A stretch of 35,000 nt of DNA from Chrysomallon squamiferum (GCA_012295275.1 CM022666.1:1137501-1172500); one strand, 5' to 3'; shown: positions 22,854 through 34,196, numbered from the stretch's first letter. Numbers and translations: made by a program. The notes: a model not told the origin generated them from the letters alone.

Positions 22854-22888
<35 letters not shown>

Positions 22889-22889
22889 A
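22853..22889 (+). repeat. (AAAT)n tetranucleotide microsatellite
   Basis: Nine or so AAAT units. Confidence 0.95.
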
Positions 22890-23319
22890 ACTATCTTAAA
22901 AATTAAAAAAAAATTATTATATGATTTTTCTTAATTCGTAGGTATTGAAATATAATAATCCTTGTGTTCATTATAATTACTTTCTTCACCAATAAATTAG
23001 ATACAAGCCAGTTTCTAGCAGTTTCTCATTTTACTTATATACTGAAGAAAATATTAGTAAAAACATTCTAATATTTCAGAATATGTTTGATAAAAAATAA
23101 AATGTAAAATGAAAGCAATTTGAGTATCACTTGTACTTTTTAAAACTCTCTCTCTATGTCTTTTTTTTTTTCCGTTTTTTTTTTTTTTTTTTTTAAACTT
23201 TTTTTTTTTATTTGTTCATAAATAAATTAATTTGTTCAGTTTGTTCTCCAGCTGTCATTATTAATTTTGTTTTTACTGTAGTTCTAGCTTCATCCTTTGA
23301 TCTATCAGTCTTGGAAAAA

Positions 23320-23376
23320 AAAAAAAAATATATATATAGATATATATATATCTATATCTATCTGTAGATATAATAG
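23320..23376 (+). repeat. (AT)n / (ATCT)n compound simple repeat
   Basis: Poly-A, then ATATATAGATATATATATATC and TATCTATCTGTAGATATA; partly self-complementary. Confidence 0.85.
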
Positions 23377-23486
23377 AATTACGTCTTGTTGAAACTATAA
23401 TGAAGTTAATAAACCAAAGTTTTCAATAACATTTTCTGTTCAGCAGTTGACTTCTGAGGTAATATATGTCATGATAAATAACCAGT

Positions 23487-23500
23487 GTTACCATGGAAAC
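23487..23500 (+). promoter_or_regulatory. RFX X-box-like motif
   Basis: GTTACCATGGAAAC fits the X-box pattern RYYNYY-N2-RRNRAC at every position. RFX factors use such sites in ciliary and sensory neuron genes. The degenerate pattern alone is expected several times in 35 kb, so function is uncertain, although this copy is close to the symmetrical consensus. Confidence 0.3.
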
Positions 23501-24233
23501 GTTTTTTCTTCTTCTTCCCTAGTGTCTATTGGCCTGGTTTTTAAAGTGAAATGAAAAGATTTTATTAGGCTTTTGGATTTAGCAGAGAAAAAAAAATCAT
23601 TAGATTAATCCAAAGAAAGTGCAAAAGATTTGAGAAAACATTGATATGAAGATTTGTGATTTGCTAGTTTGTTTAATAAGTACACAGAATGTTCTGGTAT
23701 TTATTTGTAATAGGGAAGAAATGAAAGTAAATATTATTCAGTACATTGTGAATTTACAGTTTGATGATATATAAATGGTTAAGATACAGTTAAGGAGAAA
23801 GGAGAAAGGGAAAATTTAATTAAAAAAACCAACAAAAAATTGATTAGTATGCTCATAATAAGACTTGAATGGTAGCTGTGATGTTGGTTTAAGATTAAAG
23901 TTAGCATCTTATTCCAAAAGTTGAAACTCTGAGATTTTCAATTCTGGATTATTGAAGAAGTCTGTTTGTGGGAAAAAGGTAAATAAATTTTGAAATTTAT
24001 TTAAAAGAAGACACATTTTTTGAAATAATATTAATAATAGTAATAATAATAATATATCATTATTATGTTAAATGTTATATGGCAATGTGTTTATATGCAT
24101 TTAAGAAGATTTTGCAATATAATGATTAATTTTGTGTTTTTTTAACATTATTTTATTAATCTTTTTTTTTAAAATTGCTCTTTCTAATAGTGTAAATTAA
24201 TAGTGTTTAATTATTTTGAAGAACATTTTTGTT

Positions 24234-24254
24234 AATTAATTAATTAATTAATTT
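24234..24254 (+). repeat. (TTAA)n palindromic simple repeat
   Basis: Five TTAA units, self-complementary. Confidence 0.85.
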
Positions 24255-24420
24255 AGTTCTCTGACTATATGTTATTTTGGTTTCATTATTATTTGTTTCT
24301 TTTCTGCTTTAATTAATTTGTTCGTTTGTTTATTGTTTTATTACTGTAGATATTTGGTTATTTCATTTTACTTCATTTCATTTGTACCATTAATTTTATT
24401 CGTTTTTTCTTTCTTTCATT

Positions 24421-24452
24421 CTTTTTATTCTTTCTTTCTTTCTTTCTTTCTT
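24421..24452 (+). repeat. (TTTC)n simple repeat
   Basis: Pyrimidine-only tetranucleotide run. Confidence 0.9.
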
Positions 24453-24605
24453 CAATTATAAATTTCTAATGCAATTAAGCAATCCAGCTGAAGTTGCACG
24501 CAGATACACTCTAAACAAAGAAGTAATTTTCATGAATTAATGAGAAAGTAACTTCTAGGAAATGAAAATGTGTAATTTTCATTAGAAAACTGATAGAGAA
24601 GTAGA

Positions 24606-24631
24606 AAAAAAAAAAAAAAAAAAAAAAAAAT
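24606..24631 (+). repeat. Poly-A tract
   Basis: About 26 consecutive A, about 190 bases before a SINE-like remnant that reads on the minus strand. An A tail of a minus-strand element would appear as T here, so the two do not form a simple pair. Confidence 0.85.
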
Positions 24632-24809
24632 TACAGACAGGAATAAACTCATTACATTTAGCAGTATTCCTATCACAACACAGGAATCTAGTAAGGAATG
24701 AAATACAGTCCCCAATCAGCCAGAGATGTCCAGATGCCCATCGAAAACAAAAAATGTCTGATAAAAAGTCATTTAAACAGCAGCAGCAAAGGACAAGTTT
24801 CTTATAAAC

Positions 24810-24900
24810 AGAAAGGAGGAGTTGAACTAAGAATGTCATGGTTTTAGGATCAAACCTTGTTGCTCCAGTGTTTGAATAATGTGAATAATTTCCCATTTAA
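24810..24900 (-). mobile_element. Possible SINE remnant with B-box-like words
   Basis: On the minus strand 24828-24818 reads AGTTCAACTCC, one base from the RNA polymerase III B-box consensus, and 24856-24847 reads GGTTTGATCC, a second weaker resemblance. No A box or cloverleaf is clear. It shares the GAGTTGAAC word with the remnant at 12.4 kb. Weakly supported. Confidence 0.25.
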
Positions 24901-25049
24901 CCCTCTGCTTCTTTTTTTTTTTTGTATTTTTATTCAGTTAGTAACCCAATTAGTAGAATAAAAATGAAAAATAAAAATAAGTTTTTTTTTTTTCATTAAA
25001 TCTGAGAATTGTTACCATGTTCAGTGGCATACCTTTTTCTTTTTATCAT

Positions 25050-25070
25050 CATCATCATCATCATGATCAT
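25050..25070 (+). repeat. (ATC)n microsatellite
   Basis: Short ATC run, followed by an ATATAT patch and poly-A/GAAA stretches to about 25200. Confidence 0.85.
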
Positions 25071-25554
25071 CATTTATGACATTCTTCATTTTAACTGTTG
25101 AGAAATAATTATATATATAATATATATATTTCTCAAAAAAAAAAAAAAAGAAAGAAAGAAAGAAAAAAAAAAAAGCCAAAAAAAAAAAAAAAAAAAGACA
25201 AACAAAAAACGCCTGCTATTTCATTATTTTATTTTACACTAACAATTCGTATAAATTTTTATTTTCCTGTTATTTTTTATTTTTTCTTCTTTTCTTGTTT
25301 CTTCTCTTTTTCTTCAACTTCTTGGTTCTCTTTGTCGCTAAAACTGTCAGCAACGAACACTTTAAAGTGAAGAAAATCCAATTAACAAAGGAAGATGGAT
25401 AAATTGAGAAAAACAAAATTTGATCAAAAGAGAGTAAGGATATAACTACATTTGAGAGACTGGTTTTGAATCGTGTCTTCATCAGTTCTTTATGAAATAT
25501 GCTCAAACAAAATCTGAAGTGAAAATCTCATTTCAAAATAACACTAGTACAGAT

Positions 25555-26346
25555 TTGATTTTTTTTTTCTTTTATCTTTTTCTCTTTTTATTGGTTTTTC
25601 AATTTTTTTTTTTTTTTTTTTTTTTTCATTTATTAAGTTTTATCTTTTCTGTTTTCTTTATCTTTTTAAAATCTAGTCCATAGGGTTAAGATATTTGGCA
25701 GGTTTTTTTAAAATTATCATTTATTTTTTTCTATCTTTCTATTGTTGCTTTTCTTTTCATATCTGGTTTAAAAAAAAATAAAAAAAATAAAAATTTCTTA
25801 ATCTGTGTTCATTTTAAAAAGATTTTTCTAAGTATAAGTTTTCGTTTTCCTTTTTTTCCCTTTATTTTATTTAATTTATTTTTATTTTTTTATTTTTTAT
25901 TTCTTTATTTATTTGCCATTTTTTTCTTCCACTTTTTGTTCTTTAAAACAGTTATAGTATTGAGCTTTTACTACTTTTTCTTCTTATTCCTTTCTTTTTA
26001 TAAAAAAAAAGTCATTAATTTGTATTCAATATTTTTTTTATTGCATTGAAAAAATAAAAATCGAAGAGTTGTTGTAACTGATTTACTTCCTGTGATTGAT
26101 TTCAAATTGATTTGTTTAATTAAATTCAAACTGATATGGGCAAAAACTTACATTAAAAGGAAATAGAATTATTTTATCTCTTTAATCTTGTATCTAATAT
26201 CTGATTTCTTTTCTTTTTAATTTCTTTTTTTCTAAAGGGAAGAACAATTTCAAATAATTTTAATTTTCGTGATTTTTTTTTTTTTCTCTGAAATTAATAA
26301 TAAAAATTATTATTGAATTATTTTCTCCATAGCCAATTTTGTTCAT

Positions 26347-26394
<48 letters not shown>

Positions 26395-26690
26395 TTGATT
26401 GTTGAATTTTATTTAAATGCAGGACTGTATTTGTTATTTTGTTTGTTTAATACATTTATTTTTGTTCTTTTAAAAAGTCATTGTCTTATTTTGAATTATT
26501 TTTTTTTTTTTTTTTTTTCATAATAAATTATTTATTTTTGTTTTTTTAAAAGTCATTGTTTTTTTTATTGTTTAATTTATTTTTATTATTAATTTATTAT
26601 TTATTTATTTATTTATATTATTTATTTACTTATTTATTTAATGTATTTTGTGTTGTTTTCTTGTTTAAATAACAGCTTCCACTGCACAAT
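25555..26690. other. Very T-rich stretch with (TTTA)n at 26340-26395
   Basis: Long poly-T, TTTTTATTT and TTTATT words throughout. About thirteen perfect TTTA units lie at 26340-26395, and TTATTTATTT sequence recurs to 26640. No coding or RNA feature seen. Confidence 0.8.
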
Positions 26691-27479
26691 TAACTAAATG
26701 AGTCAACAATCGTAGCATGAGAACATGCAACAAAGAGCACTAATAACAGCTACAAAATTAATATAAAATAATTGACATATTTAAAAAAAAAAAAAAAACA
26801 AAAAAAACAAAAAAAAACACAAACATAATTACATTCAAATAAGCTTAATATTACTCAGTAATATAAAAAACTTTATTTTTATTTGTTTATTATTTTGTTC
26901 AGTTAATGGCAAAAAAAAAAAATTAAAGTTACTCTTAATAACGTCATATTTTGAATTTTTTCATTACTACAAGGCATAATAAACACTAGACTGGCATTCT
27001 GCATGTATATATTCTAGCAACAATCGATTACTGGCAAATTCCTAATTTCTTTCATAGCTCATTGAACCTATAGATCCAGCAATTTTTCTTTGTCCTTAAG
27101 GTTGACGTTTCTGTAATTAACATCAGTCGTATGGCTAATATTACCATCTTTAATAACTGAATCTTCAATCATACTTACTGCCATTTGAAAGGGGAAAAGC
27201 TTATTTCAGAAAATTTGATTATTCGTAAAAGGTAATTGAACCAGTGGATTTGGCCATTTCACTGCTTCCTTGTGGCGATCTCTGCGATAGTTATTATTAG
27301 TTGTTTAGGTGGTTCTGTGGCAGTAAAAAAAAATGAAATCTTATTACTGAAGAGGTATGGGAGAGGTTGCTAGTTCAGTCTGAAAGTAGCAAAGACATTT
27401 TGTGGTTTCATATTGCTTCTTTGATTGGCTATGGAGAATTAGAATACAGAGTTTTTTACTAACTGTTGTGGGCTATAAG

Positions 27480-27645
27480 AAATTCATAGATCTTTTTATG
27501 GTATTGATAATTCTTTCAGTTACTTAAAAGATTTTTATTTTGATGGTTTATAACATCAGCTTGTAAGTGGAAAAGTCATTTTTCTGTTCTGTGATTTCAA
27601 GTAACTTGTCAACTGACAATTTTTTTTTTAATAACAGCCAGAAAA

Positions 27646-27678
<33 letters not shown>

Positions 27679-28560
27679 AGAATCATGAATCTTTGTTAGT
27701 ATGAATCGTGCCTTCCATTACTTTACAGAATTTCATTAGCTTGACAGCAGAAGTCATTTTCCTGTTTTATGATTTGAGGATTTCTTGCAAAGTGACAAAT
27801 ATTTATTACCAGATATTAAAAATAAAAAGTCGTAAACCTTTGATAATACCAATATCACTTTCAGTTACTTTTTACATTTTCATTTTCATGTTTTATTAGG
27901 ATATCTCGAGAAAAAAAAAAAAAAGAAAGAAAAAAAAAAGTAATTTTTTTACTTTATTATTTCGAGATTTCTTTTGAATTGGCAGAACACACTAATCTTT
28001 GGAGTTTTGGTGATTGATATTAAAAAAATAATAATAAAGATTCTTAAACCTTCATGCATAAGTATGCAGCTTCATAAATCAGTGAATAATATTGAAAAGA
28101 AAAGTTATAAAAGTCAAATTTCACTTTTGTGATGTCATAATTTCTTGTCAGACTGTCATATTAATTTTGGTTATTGCTGTGATAAATCTAGATAAAAAAA
28201 TCTTTGAATGGTGCTTCCTATTAGAAAAATTCACAGACATCTCCATAAAGATAATTTAGAAATGCCATAATTTTCTATTTCATGATAATGTATGGAATGA
28301 CAAATTCAATTTACTTCATAGCATTTTAGTTTCTGTTATAAAAGATTTACTGGTTAATTACTTGAATATTCATTTCAATTTTTTGACATAAATAAACATT
28401 CAAAGTTTTCTGCAGAATAATTCATAAATGTTCCAGTTTGCTATAATTTTGGTGTTTTTGATGACATAATTTTTGGGGAACTGTTAATGTAGGACATATT
28501 GTTTTTACAAAAATTGTTTAGTGTTATTAATTTTTTTTAATTTTTTTAAAATTTTTTAGT
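27480..28560 (+). repeat. Old degenerate tandem array, ~150-190-bp period
   Basis: A diverged block of the form AAGTCATTTTCCTGTTTTATGA, followed by TTTCTTGTCAA and CTGACAAAT, recurs near 27571, 27748, 27937, 28108, 28258 and 28425 (steps of 177, 189, 171, 150 and 167). Between copies, AAAAATTCATAGAT or TTCATAAAT, and TCTTT or AACCTTTGATA words also recur. Similarity is low, so this is read as an ancient array. The call rests on eye alignment. Confidence 0.5.
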
Positions 28561-28639
28561 AATTGCTTTGAACAATAAAGTTATTCATGAATTCCTCTTC
28601 AGAAAAAAAAAAAAAAAAAAAAACAGCAAAATTCCTTTT

Positions 28640-29000
28640 AAATAAAGTTCACAAAGCTTTACGACAACAATTTTATTTCCTGCAAGACAATAAATAATGT
28701 CATCAAAAGGGTCTGAATTTGTAATAACAGTTCACGGCCATGAAGTTGAGGCAATTTGAAATTGCTGCCATTACAATAAGATGAATGAATCATGATGTAC
28801 GCTTCATTTGTTTACACCAAAATCATCTGACATAAACGAAGAAAAAAAAAAACTAAATTGCTATCAGGTTTGCAAAAATAACAAAATCTTATTATGTGAA
28901 CACCCGATTTCATCTCCAATAGAGAAAAAGTAAATGCTGTGATAATGGAAAATAAACGATTCTAGATGCTTGGTTGCATCACTCATTAAGTGTTAAGAAG
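28640..29000. other. Mixed intronic sequence without recognised features
   Basis: Slightly more complex than the neighbouring T-rich DNA, but no open frame, repeat period or RNA element could be supported. Confidence 0.5.
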
Positions 29001-29366
29001 ATAATAAAAAAAATTAAAAAAATAATAAAAAAAAAAAAGAAAGAAAGAAAGAGAAAAAAAATATGAGAGAAGGTTTTCAAAACGTTTTCTTTAGTTGGCA
29101 TATTTATGGTTTTGTTTGAAATGTTTATCTTGATTAAATGAATGAAAGAAAAAAAAAAAAATGTTTTTTTTATATTACAGTTGTTTGTTTACTGGTCTTA
29201 ATTTAGAACTTGGTTTTCTGAGTAACAAAACTGAATGAATGAAAAAAAAAAAGAAGAAGAAAAAGAATATTTTTGGTTTGGATTTACTTTCTTGTTATCT
29301 TGTTTTTATTTAGAACTTAGGTCTGAATGTAAAACAGAAAGGATTCTATTTTGGTTTGAACTGATT

Positions 29367-29367
29367 T

Positions 29368-29398
<31 letters not shown>

Positions 29399-29402
29399 TT
29401 TT
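29367..29402 (+). repeat. (TTTA)n microsatellite
   Basis: About nine TTTA units, continuing as TTATTATTTATT to 29510. Confidence 0.93.
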
Positions 29403-30347
29403 ATAATTGATTTTTTATTAGTATTTTTATTATTTGTAGTATTTTATTTTGTTATTATTATTATTTATTTATTTTTTTATTTTATCTAAATTTATTTATT
29501 GATTGATTTATTAACTTACTTCAAAAACATTAAAAATAATCTATCTATTGCTACTTCAGTACACATCTATCATAAAAACTCTTCAACAAACTGAATCTAG
29601 CATTTTCATCCTCTCTCAGAAACAGCAGCAGTCAAAAACAGAATGCTTGGAACTGGAATCTAACTCTTCTCTGTTCTGAATCCACATCAAGTCTGTGTTT
29701 ATCTCGCTAATTCAGTGATATAGTCTGCTTTAAAACAAACACTGATACATCTGTGATGGTCTCTCAACATCCTCTCTGACAAGTTATGGATGTGGTAGCT
29801 GATGCTGTTGACATCTGAATTATTACTGAATTCTTTGTGTGTTATGATTTTCTTACTTGATGATTTAGCGTGATTTGACCTCTCATTGATGTAGTGTCTG
29901 TCTCTCTGACATTCCAGTAATCTGTATGTTTTTTTTTTTATCTTTGTGTTGTGTTTGTTTGTGAACTCAGTAATTACTGAATAGAAGAAGTAAGCAATGG
30001 AAAGAGTGGGGTTTTTTTTTTCCCCCATTAATTACGTTTTTTCTTTTTGTTTGGTTTGTTGTTGTTTGTTTTGTTGTTTTTTTTGTTATTATTAAAGTTT
30101 TAAGAATGGTTTTCTCTTCTCTTTTTTTTTTTTTTTTTTGAGAATTAATTTCATATTTGTTAAATTTCTTTTTTTTTTTTTTTCTTTCTTAATTTAAAAA
30201 AAGAAAAAAATTTAATAATTTTTTTAGTAATGTGCTTTATGTTAACTTAAACACATGTTACTGGTTTTAGTAATAGATAAGTTGTACAGTAAATATCTCA
30301 TCTGCTGAGAATACTTTCTCCTGTAAGTTATTTTATTTTTATTCCTC

Positions 30348-30378
<31 letters not shown>

Positions 30379-30539
30379 ATCAGTATATTAATGCTTTCTA
30401 TGTTACATATTCAAATAACATTCTGTGACATCAAGGTTTAGGGATTTAATATGTTGCTCCTGAGATTATGTATGAATGTGAAGCAGCTGATTTAAAAGTA
30501 TAATATATTTAATAGAAAGTCCTTGAGGTCTTTTCTGCA

Positions 30540-30770
30540 AGTGATCAGAAAGTGATAAATCAAATCAGAAGTGACAGACGGTAAATATTATCAGCCTCGC
30601 AGGAAAACTTAGGCCAACATCAGCTTCTTTTTGTGACCTTTCAGCCTCGGCAACGATTAATACTTTCACTTAGATTTTACAACCGCTCAGAATGATACGA
30701 CACGACTGGGAACGCTAAAAAGCACACTGGAACAAATCGCGGAAGATATTTGAGCAATTTATCAGAGTAG
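30540..30770. other. GC-richer island, candidate conserved element
   Basis: Non-repetitive block with GCCTCGCAGGAAAACTTAGG, CCTCGGCAACGATTAATAC and CCGCTCAGAATGATACGACA words in otherwise T-rich DNA; the GCCTCG(C/G) word occurs twice about 50 bases apart. Stops interrupt all frames. Confidence 0.35.
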
Positions 30771-31119
30771 TTTGATGTTCTGAGTTATTGTTTTGAGGTT
30801 GTACGACTTGCACACTTTACAAATTATTGAAAGATTTGTTAGATAACCCCAAAGGGTTTCGGGTTTGGCTTCATCCATCATTCTGAAGAAGACGATGTCA
30901 GTTTGAGAAAGTGTTCATTTTTTTTTTTTTTTTGTGTTCATGTTGAATGCTTCAGGAGGTGTTCAGTGCTGCAAGATTTCTAGCAGAGTTTAGAGTTGCC
31001 AGTGATAGCTCTGTTGTCAGATTATTATTTAGATTGTTATTTAGGAGGCATGAGGCTGCTTGTTTGTAGTTGAGGTCCAGCAGTTACATCTTTGTAGAAA
31101 TAAGGATATTTATATCTAA

Positions 31120-31345
31120 CAGTCTTTTAGTTTCTTCTCTCCCTTTTCTACAGCTCTTTAGTATTGATTTTCATCCACTGTCTGTTTGTTTGTTACACAT
31201 CCATCCACATATCTTGTTATATCTTTTCTTTATATCAAATAATCTTTGTAAGTCTGTCCCTCTATGTTTGTATCTGTCCTGTCTGTCAGTCTGTCTCTTT
31301 GTCACTATTTTTCTTGTGTGTGTGTCTCTCTGTGTCTCTTTCTCA
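31120..31345 (+). repeat. CT/TG-rich low-complexity stretch
   Basis: Pyrimidine-biased DNA with TCTGTCTGTC and GTGTGTGTCTCTCTG words. Leucine/serine/cysteine-rich frames here are low-complexity translations. Confidence 0.65.
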
Positions 31346-32342
31346 TACCATTATTGTTTTCTCTAATTTTTTAAAAATATTTTTATTTTATATATAATTC
31401 TTTTTTTTTTCTTGTTCACAAATAAACAAATATTTAAATTACAAATGATATCAAACAGGACTTTTTACTGTAATGAAAATTGTCATGTGTCAGAACTGAT
31501 TATCTGGATAAATGTCACTTCTAGTCTGACAAAATCTTTCTAATATGAAATGACACTGACATGTTGTATGAAATGCATTTTAATATTAAATAAAAGTGAA
31601 ACTGTTTGATGCAATCAGTCATCTGAAAATGTGTGTATTCAATAAAGATATACATTGATGCCAGTCACAGACAGAGAAACCCTAATACGTAATAAAAGTG
31701 TTAAAGTGTACCATGAATGTAGCAAAAAATAGTCTAAATATATTCCTCATACTTCAGAATTACGATTTCTTTTTTTTACTTTTATTATTATTTTTTTTAA
31801 ATTAAATTTGATTTTTAAATTTTTTAAATCAAAATTATTATTTTTTTTTTAAATTTAATTATTTTGTTTTGCAATCAAAAATTGATTAGTTATGAAGTTT
31901 AAGTACAGAAGCAGACAGTTTTTAAAACACAGGGGGACTGGCATTTTTCTGTGGTCATGGAGTAGTGTCATAAAAAAAAATAATAAATAGAAAAATAAAA
32001 ATAATAACAACAGTGACATTAACAATAACAATAACAATAACAATAATAAAAAAAAATGTGACTAACAGTTTGTGATGTGAGTGATCTCATCAACATTGCA
32101 GTTGAAAAATGGCAGCAATCAAATATTTTATTATCATACTTTGTTATGAATATAAATGAGCATAGGTCATCCAAACTGCAACATAGAGACTTGGAAATAC
32201 AAAGAATTTCATTAGACCATTTATCTTAGCCATTACAAGGACATTTTCTTAAAGTGCTAGTGTGGTAGAGGATTATATGACAAGTGGGACATTGGTTTTA
32301 CAAGTCAGTTTATTATTTAACTTTGCTTTAAACGATTATATC

Positions 32343-32450
<108 letters not shown>

Positions 32451-32527
32451 AAATCTTAATCTTGTATCATTAATTTTTATATTTGTTCATGTATTCTTTA
32501 CTGTTTGTGTTTTGTATCATTTGTATA

Positions 32528-32705
32528 AATATGTATGTATGTGTGTGTGTGTATATATATATGTATTTATTTATTTATTTATTTATATATATATTTATAT
32601 GTGTATGTATCTATGTGTGTGTTTATATGTCTGGGTGTTGATGTGTTAGCTGTGTTTGTTAATAAGTGTGCATATATATTATTTGTGTATGTGTATATAT
32701 AAACA
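32528..32705 (+). repeat. TATG/TATA/TTTA compound simple repeat
   Basis: GTATGTATGTGTGTG, TATATATATG, TTTATTTATTTA and ATGTGTATGTATC runs in succession. Confidence 0.85.
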
Positions 32706-32841
32706 TATTAAAAAAAACACACACTTTAATCATTATACAAATTAAATTACCATCTGACACACATCTACAATATCCCAAAAACTATAAATACAAAAAATAA
32801 TCTTAACTTAATTACTGGTGTGTTTGTGTTTTCATTACCAG

Positions 32842-32895
32842 CTCAACAAAAACGAAGAAAACACTGGACCAGCCAGACTCCCGGGGTCTGACAAA
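32842..32895 (+). other. Candidate phase-0 cassette exon of CASK (54 bases)
   Basis: TGTGTTTTCATTACCAG ends at 32841 and looks like a good acceptor, with CTTAAC/CTTAAT branch-like words about 30 bases before it. The following 54 bases are open, about half G+C, and read LNKNEENTGPARLPGSDK, ending AAA before GTAAAT, a weak but possible donor. Length divisible by three and phase 0 at both ends mean inclusion would add 18 residues between QPHFM and ALLQ without shifting frame. I know no such insert in CASK; the block also belongs to a GC-rich island, which weakens the case. Confidence 0.2.
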
Positions 32896-33229
32896 GTAAA
32901 TAAATCAAGAGTTTTAATTGTGGATTATATTCCCTTCTCATCGGATAAAATCAATAGCTTTTCCCATTTAGTCGTACAAACAAGTTGAGAATCGTGTTAG
33001 CCATTCGTCACTTGCCGTCACTGGAGCAGGCCTGTCACAGAAAACACTGATTGCATTATCACACTGATACCCCCAAGTCAACGCAGAAACCATCTTGATC
33101 GAAGCTGGTTTTAAAATCCCATGCCATCTTCCACGAACACCACTTCGCATCCTGGATGGCTAATCAACTTTAAGCTCTCGAATGGCGTTTAGTGCGGCAA
33201 ATGTGTTGCCGTGGATACGAAGAGATTAG

Positions 33230-33272
33230 TGTGTGTGTGTGTGTGTGTGTGTCTGTTTGTCTGTGTGTGTGA
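33230..33272 (+). repeat. (GT)n microsatellite
   Basis: GT run with CTGTTTGTC interruption. Confidence 0.95.
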
Positions 33273-33502
33273 GGCTAGATTACCATGTCATTGGGCGATT
33301 TTTAGCCCCGGTAATTTACACAGTCTGCCATTTCGACTGTGCTCTTTGAGTTTGTGAGAAATGTCATTGAATGTCTGCTGAAGTGTGTGATGTCAATTAA
33401 TTGTGGCTTGTTACTCTGTAAACATTCTCTGTAGAAAATAAAAAAAACCCAATAGGTATCGTTTCAGTGTCACTCTCTCTAATTGTTGTTAGGACTCGAT
33501 GA

Positions 33503-33702
33503 GTTTTGTTTAATGTAAAAACCCACAGTTATTGTTTAATGTAAAACTCATAGTTATTGTTTAATGTAAAATTCATAGTTGTTTAATGTAGAACTCACAG
33601 TTATTGTTTAATGTAAAACTCATAGTTATTATTTAATGTAAAACTCATAGTTATTGTTTAATGAAAAACTCACAGTTACTGTTTAATGAAAACTAAAAGT
33701 TG
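33503..33702 (+). repeat. 25-bp minisatellite, eight copies
   Basis: Unit GTTATTGTTTAATGTAAAAC followed by TCATA. Eight head-to-tail copies with one to four changes each; the fourth lacks three bases and the last is diverged. Not coding. Confidence 0.93.
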
Positions 33703-33754
33703 TCATTATTATTACTTCTGTTTTGAAAGACTTCAGTAAAATGAGATCAAACAG

Positions 33755-33756
<2 letters not shown>

Positions 33757-33803
<47 letters not shown>
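33757..33803 (+). repeat. (GT)n microsatellite
   Basis: About 23 perfect GT units, then broken TG sequence to 33834. The Cys-Val frame is its translation. Confidence 0.97.
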
Positions 33804-33804
<1 letters not shown>

Positions 33805-34000
33805 GGATTTGTGTGTTTGTTTGTGTCTGTGTATGTAAAACACTTTTATTAATTTACAGTAAAATAAACATACGATTTGTAAGAATTTCATCACATTTAC
33901 AATAAATTATTTATGTAGATTTACAACACATTAAATATTGTACATTTAAAATTGTTTAAAATATATTTTAATATAAAAAAATTCACCATAAATACTCTAT

Positions 34001-34041
<41 letters not shown>
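34001..34041 (+). repeat. (CA)n microsatellite
   Basis: About 20 perfect CA units. It is the reverse sense of the GT run some 200 bases upstream, so the two could pair in the transcript. Confidence 0.97.
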
Positions 34042-34043
<2 letters not shown>

Positions 34044-34196
34044 CATAAAAAAAACACATTATGTCACAGAAAACAAGTATTTTGGAAAATCCATTTCATT
34101 TAACATAAATTTAATTATATAACAATAATAAAAAAAAAAAAATTTAAAATAAAAAAATTTTTTTTTAAATTTCTCTCATTCGTTTTTATTCTCCAG

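Larger units (their letters stand above)
32840..33425. other. Largest GC-richer, non-repetitive island in the intron
   Basis: About 550 bases of balanced sequence, broken only by a GT run, lie 800-1350 bases before exon B. Words include CACTTGCCGTCACTGGAGCA, CATCCTGGATGGCTAATCAA, AATGGCGTTTAGTGCGGC and GTTGCCGTGGATAC (near an X-box, 33205-33218). The 60-codon minus-strand frame at 32968-33150 has no recognisable content. Position and composition suggest an intronic enhancer or splicing control region; this is inference. Confidence 0.4.

Noticed and set aside
27300-27385. GGTGGTTCTGTGGCAGTA followed by GCTAGTTCAGTCTG, considered as an A box/B box pair
   Set aside because: Both boxes deviate at several positions and no tRNA-like stem forms; too weak to list as a SINE.
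29699-30028. 109-codon minus-strand frame of mixed composition
   Set aside because: No recognisable motif, no supporting start or splice context; a frame of this length can occur by chance on the A-rich strand.
32968-33150. 60-codon minus-strand frame in the island before exon B
   Set aside because: Explained by the higher G+C of the island; no family resemblance.
33503-33702. CRISPR-like array of direct repeats
   Set aside because: Units are contiguous without spacers and the DNA is plainly eukaryotic.
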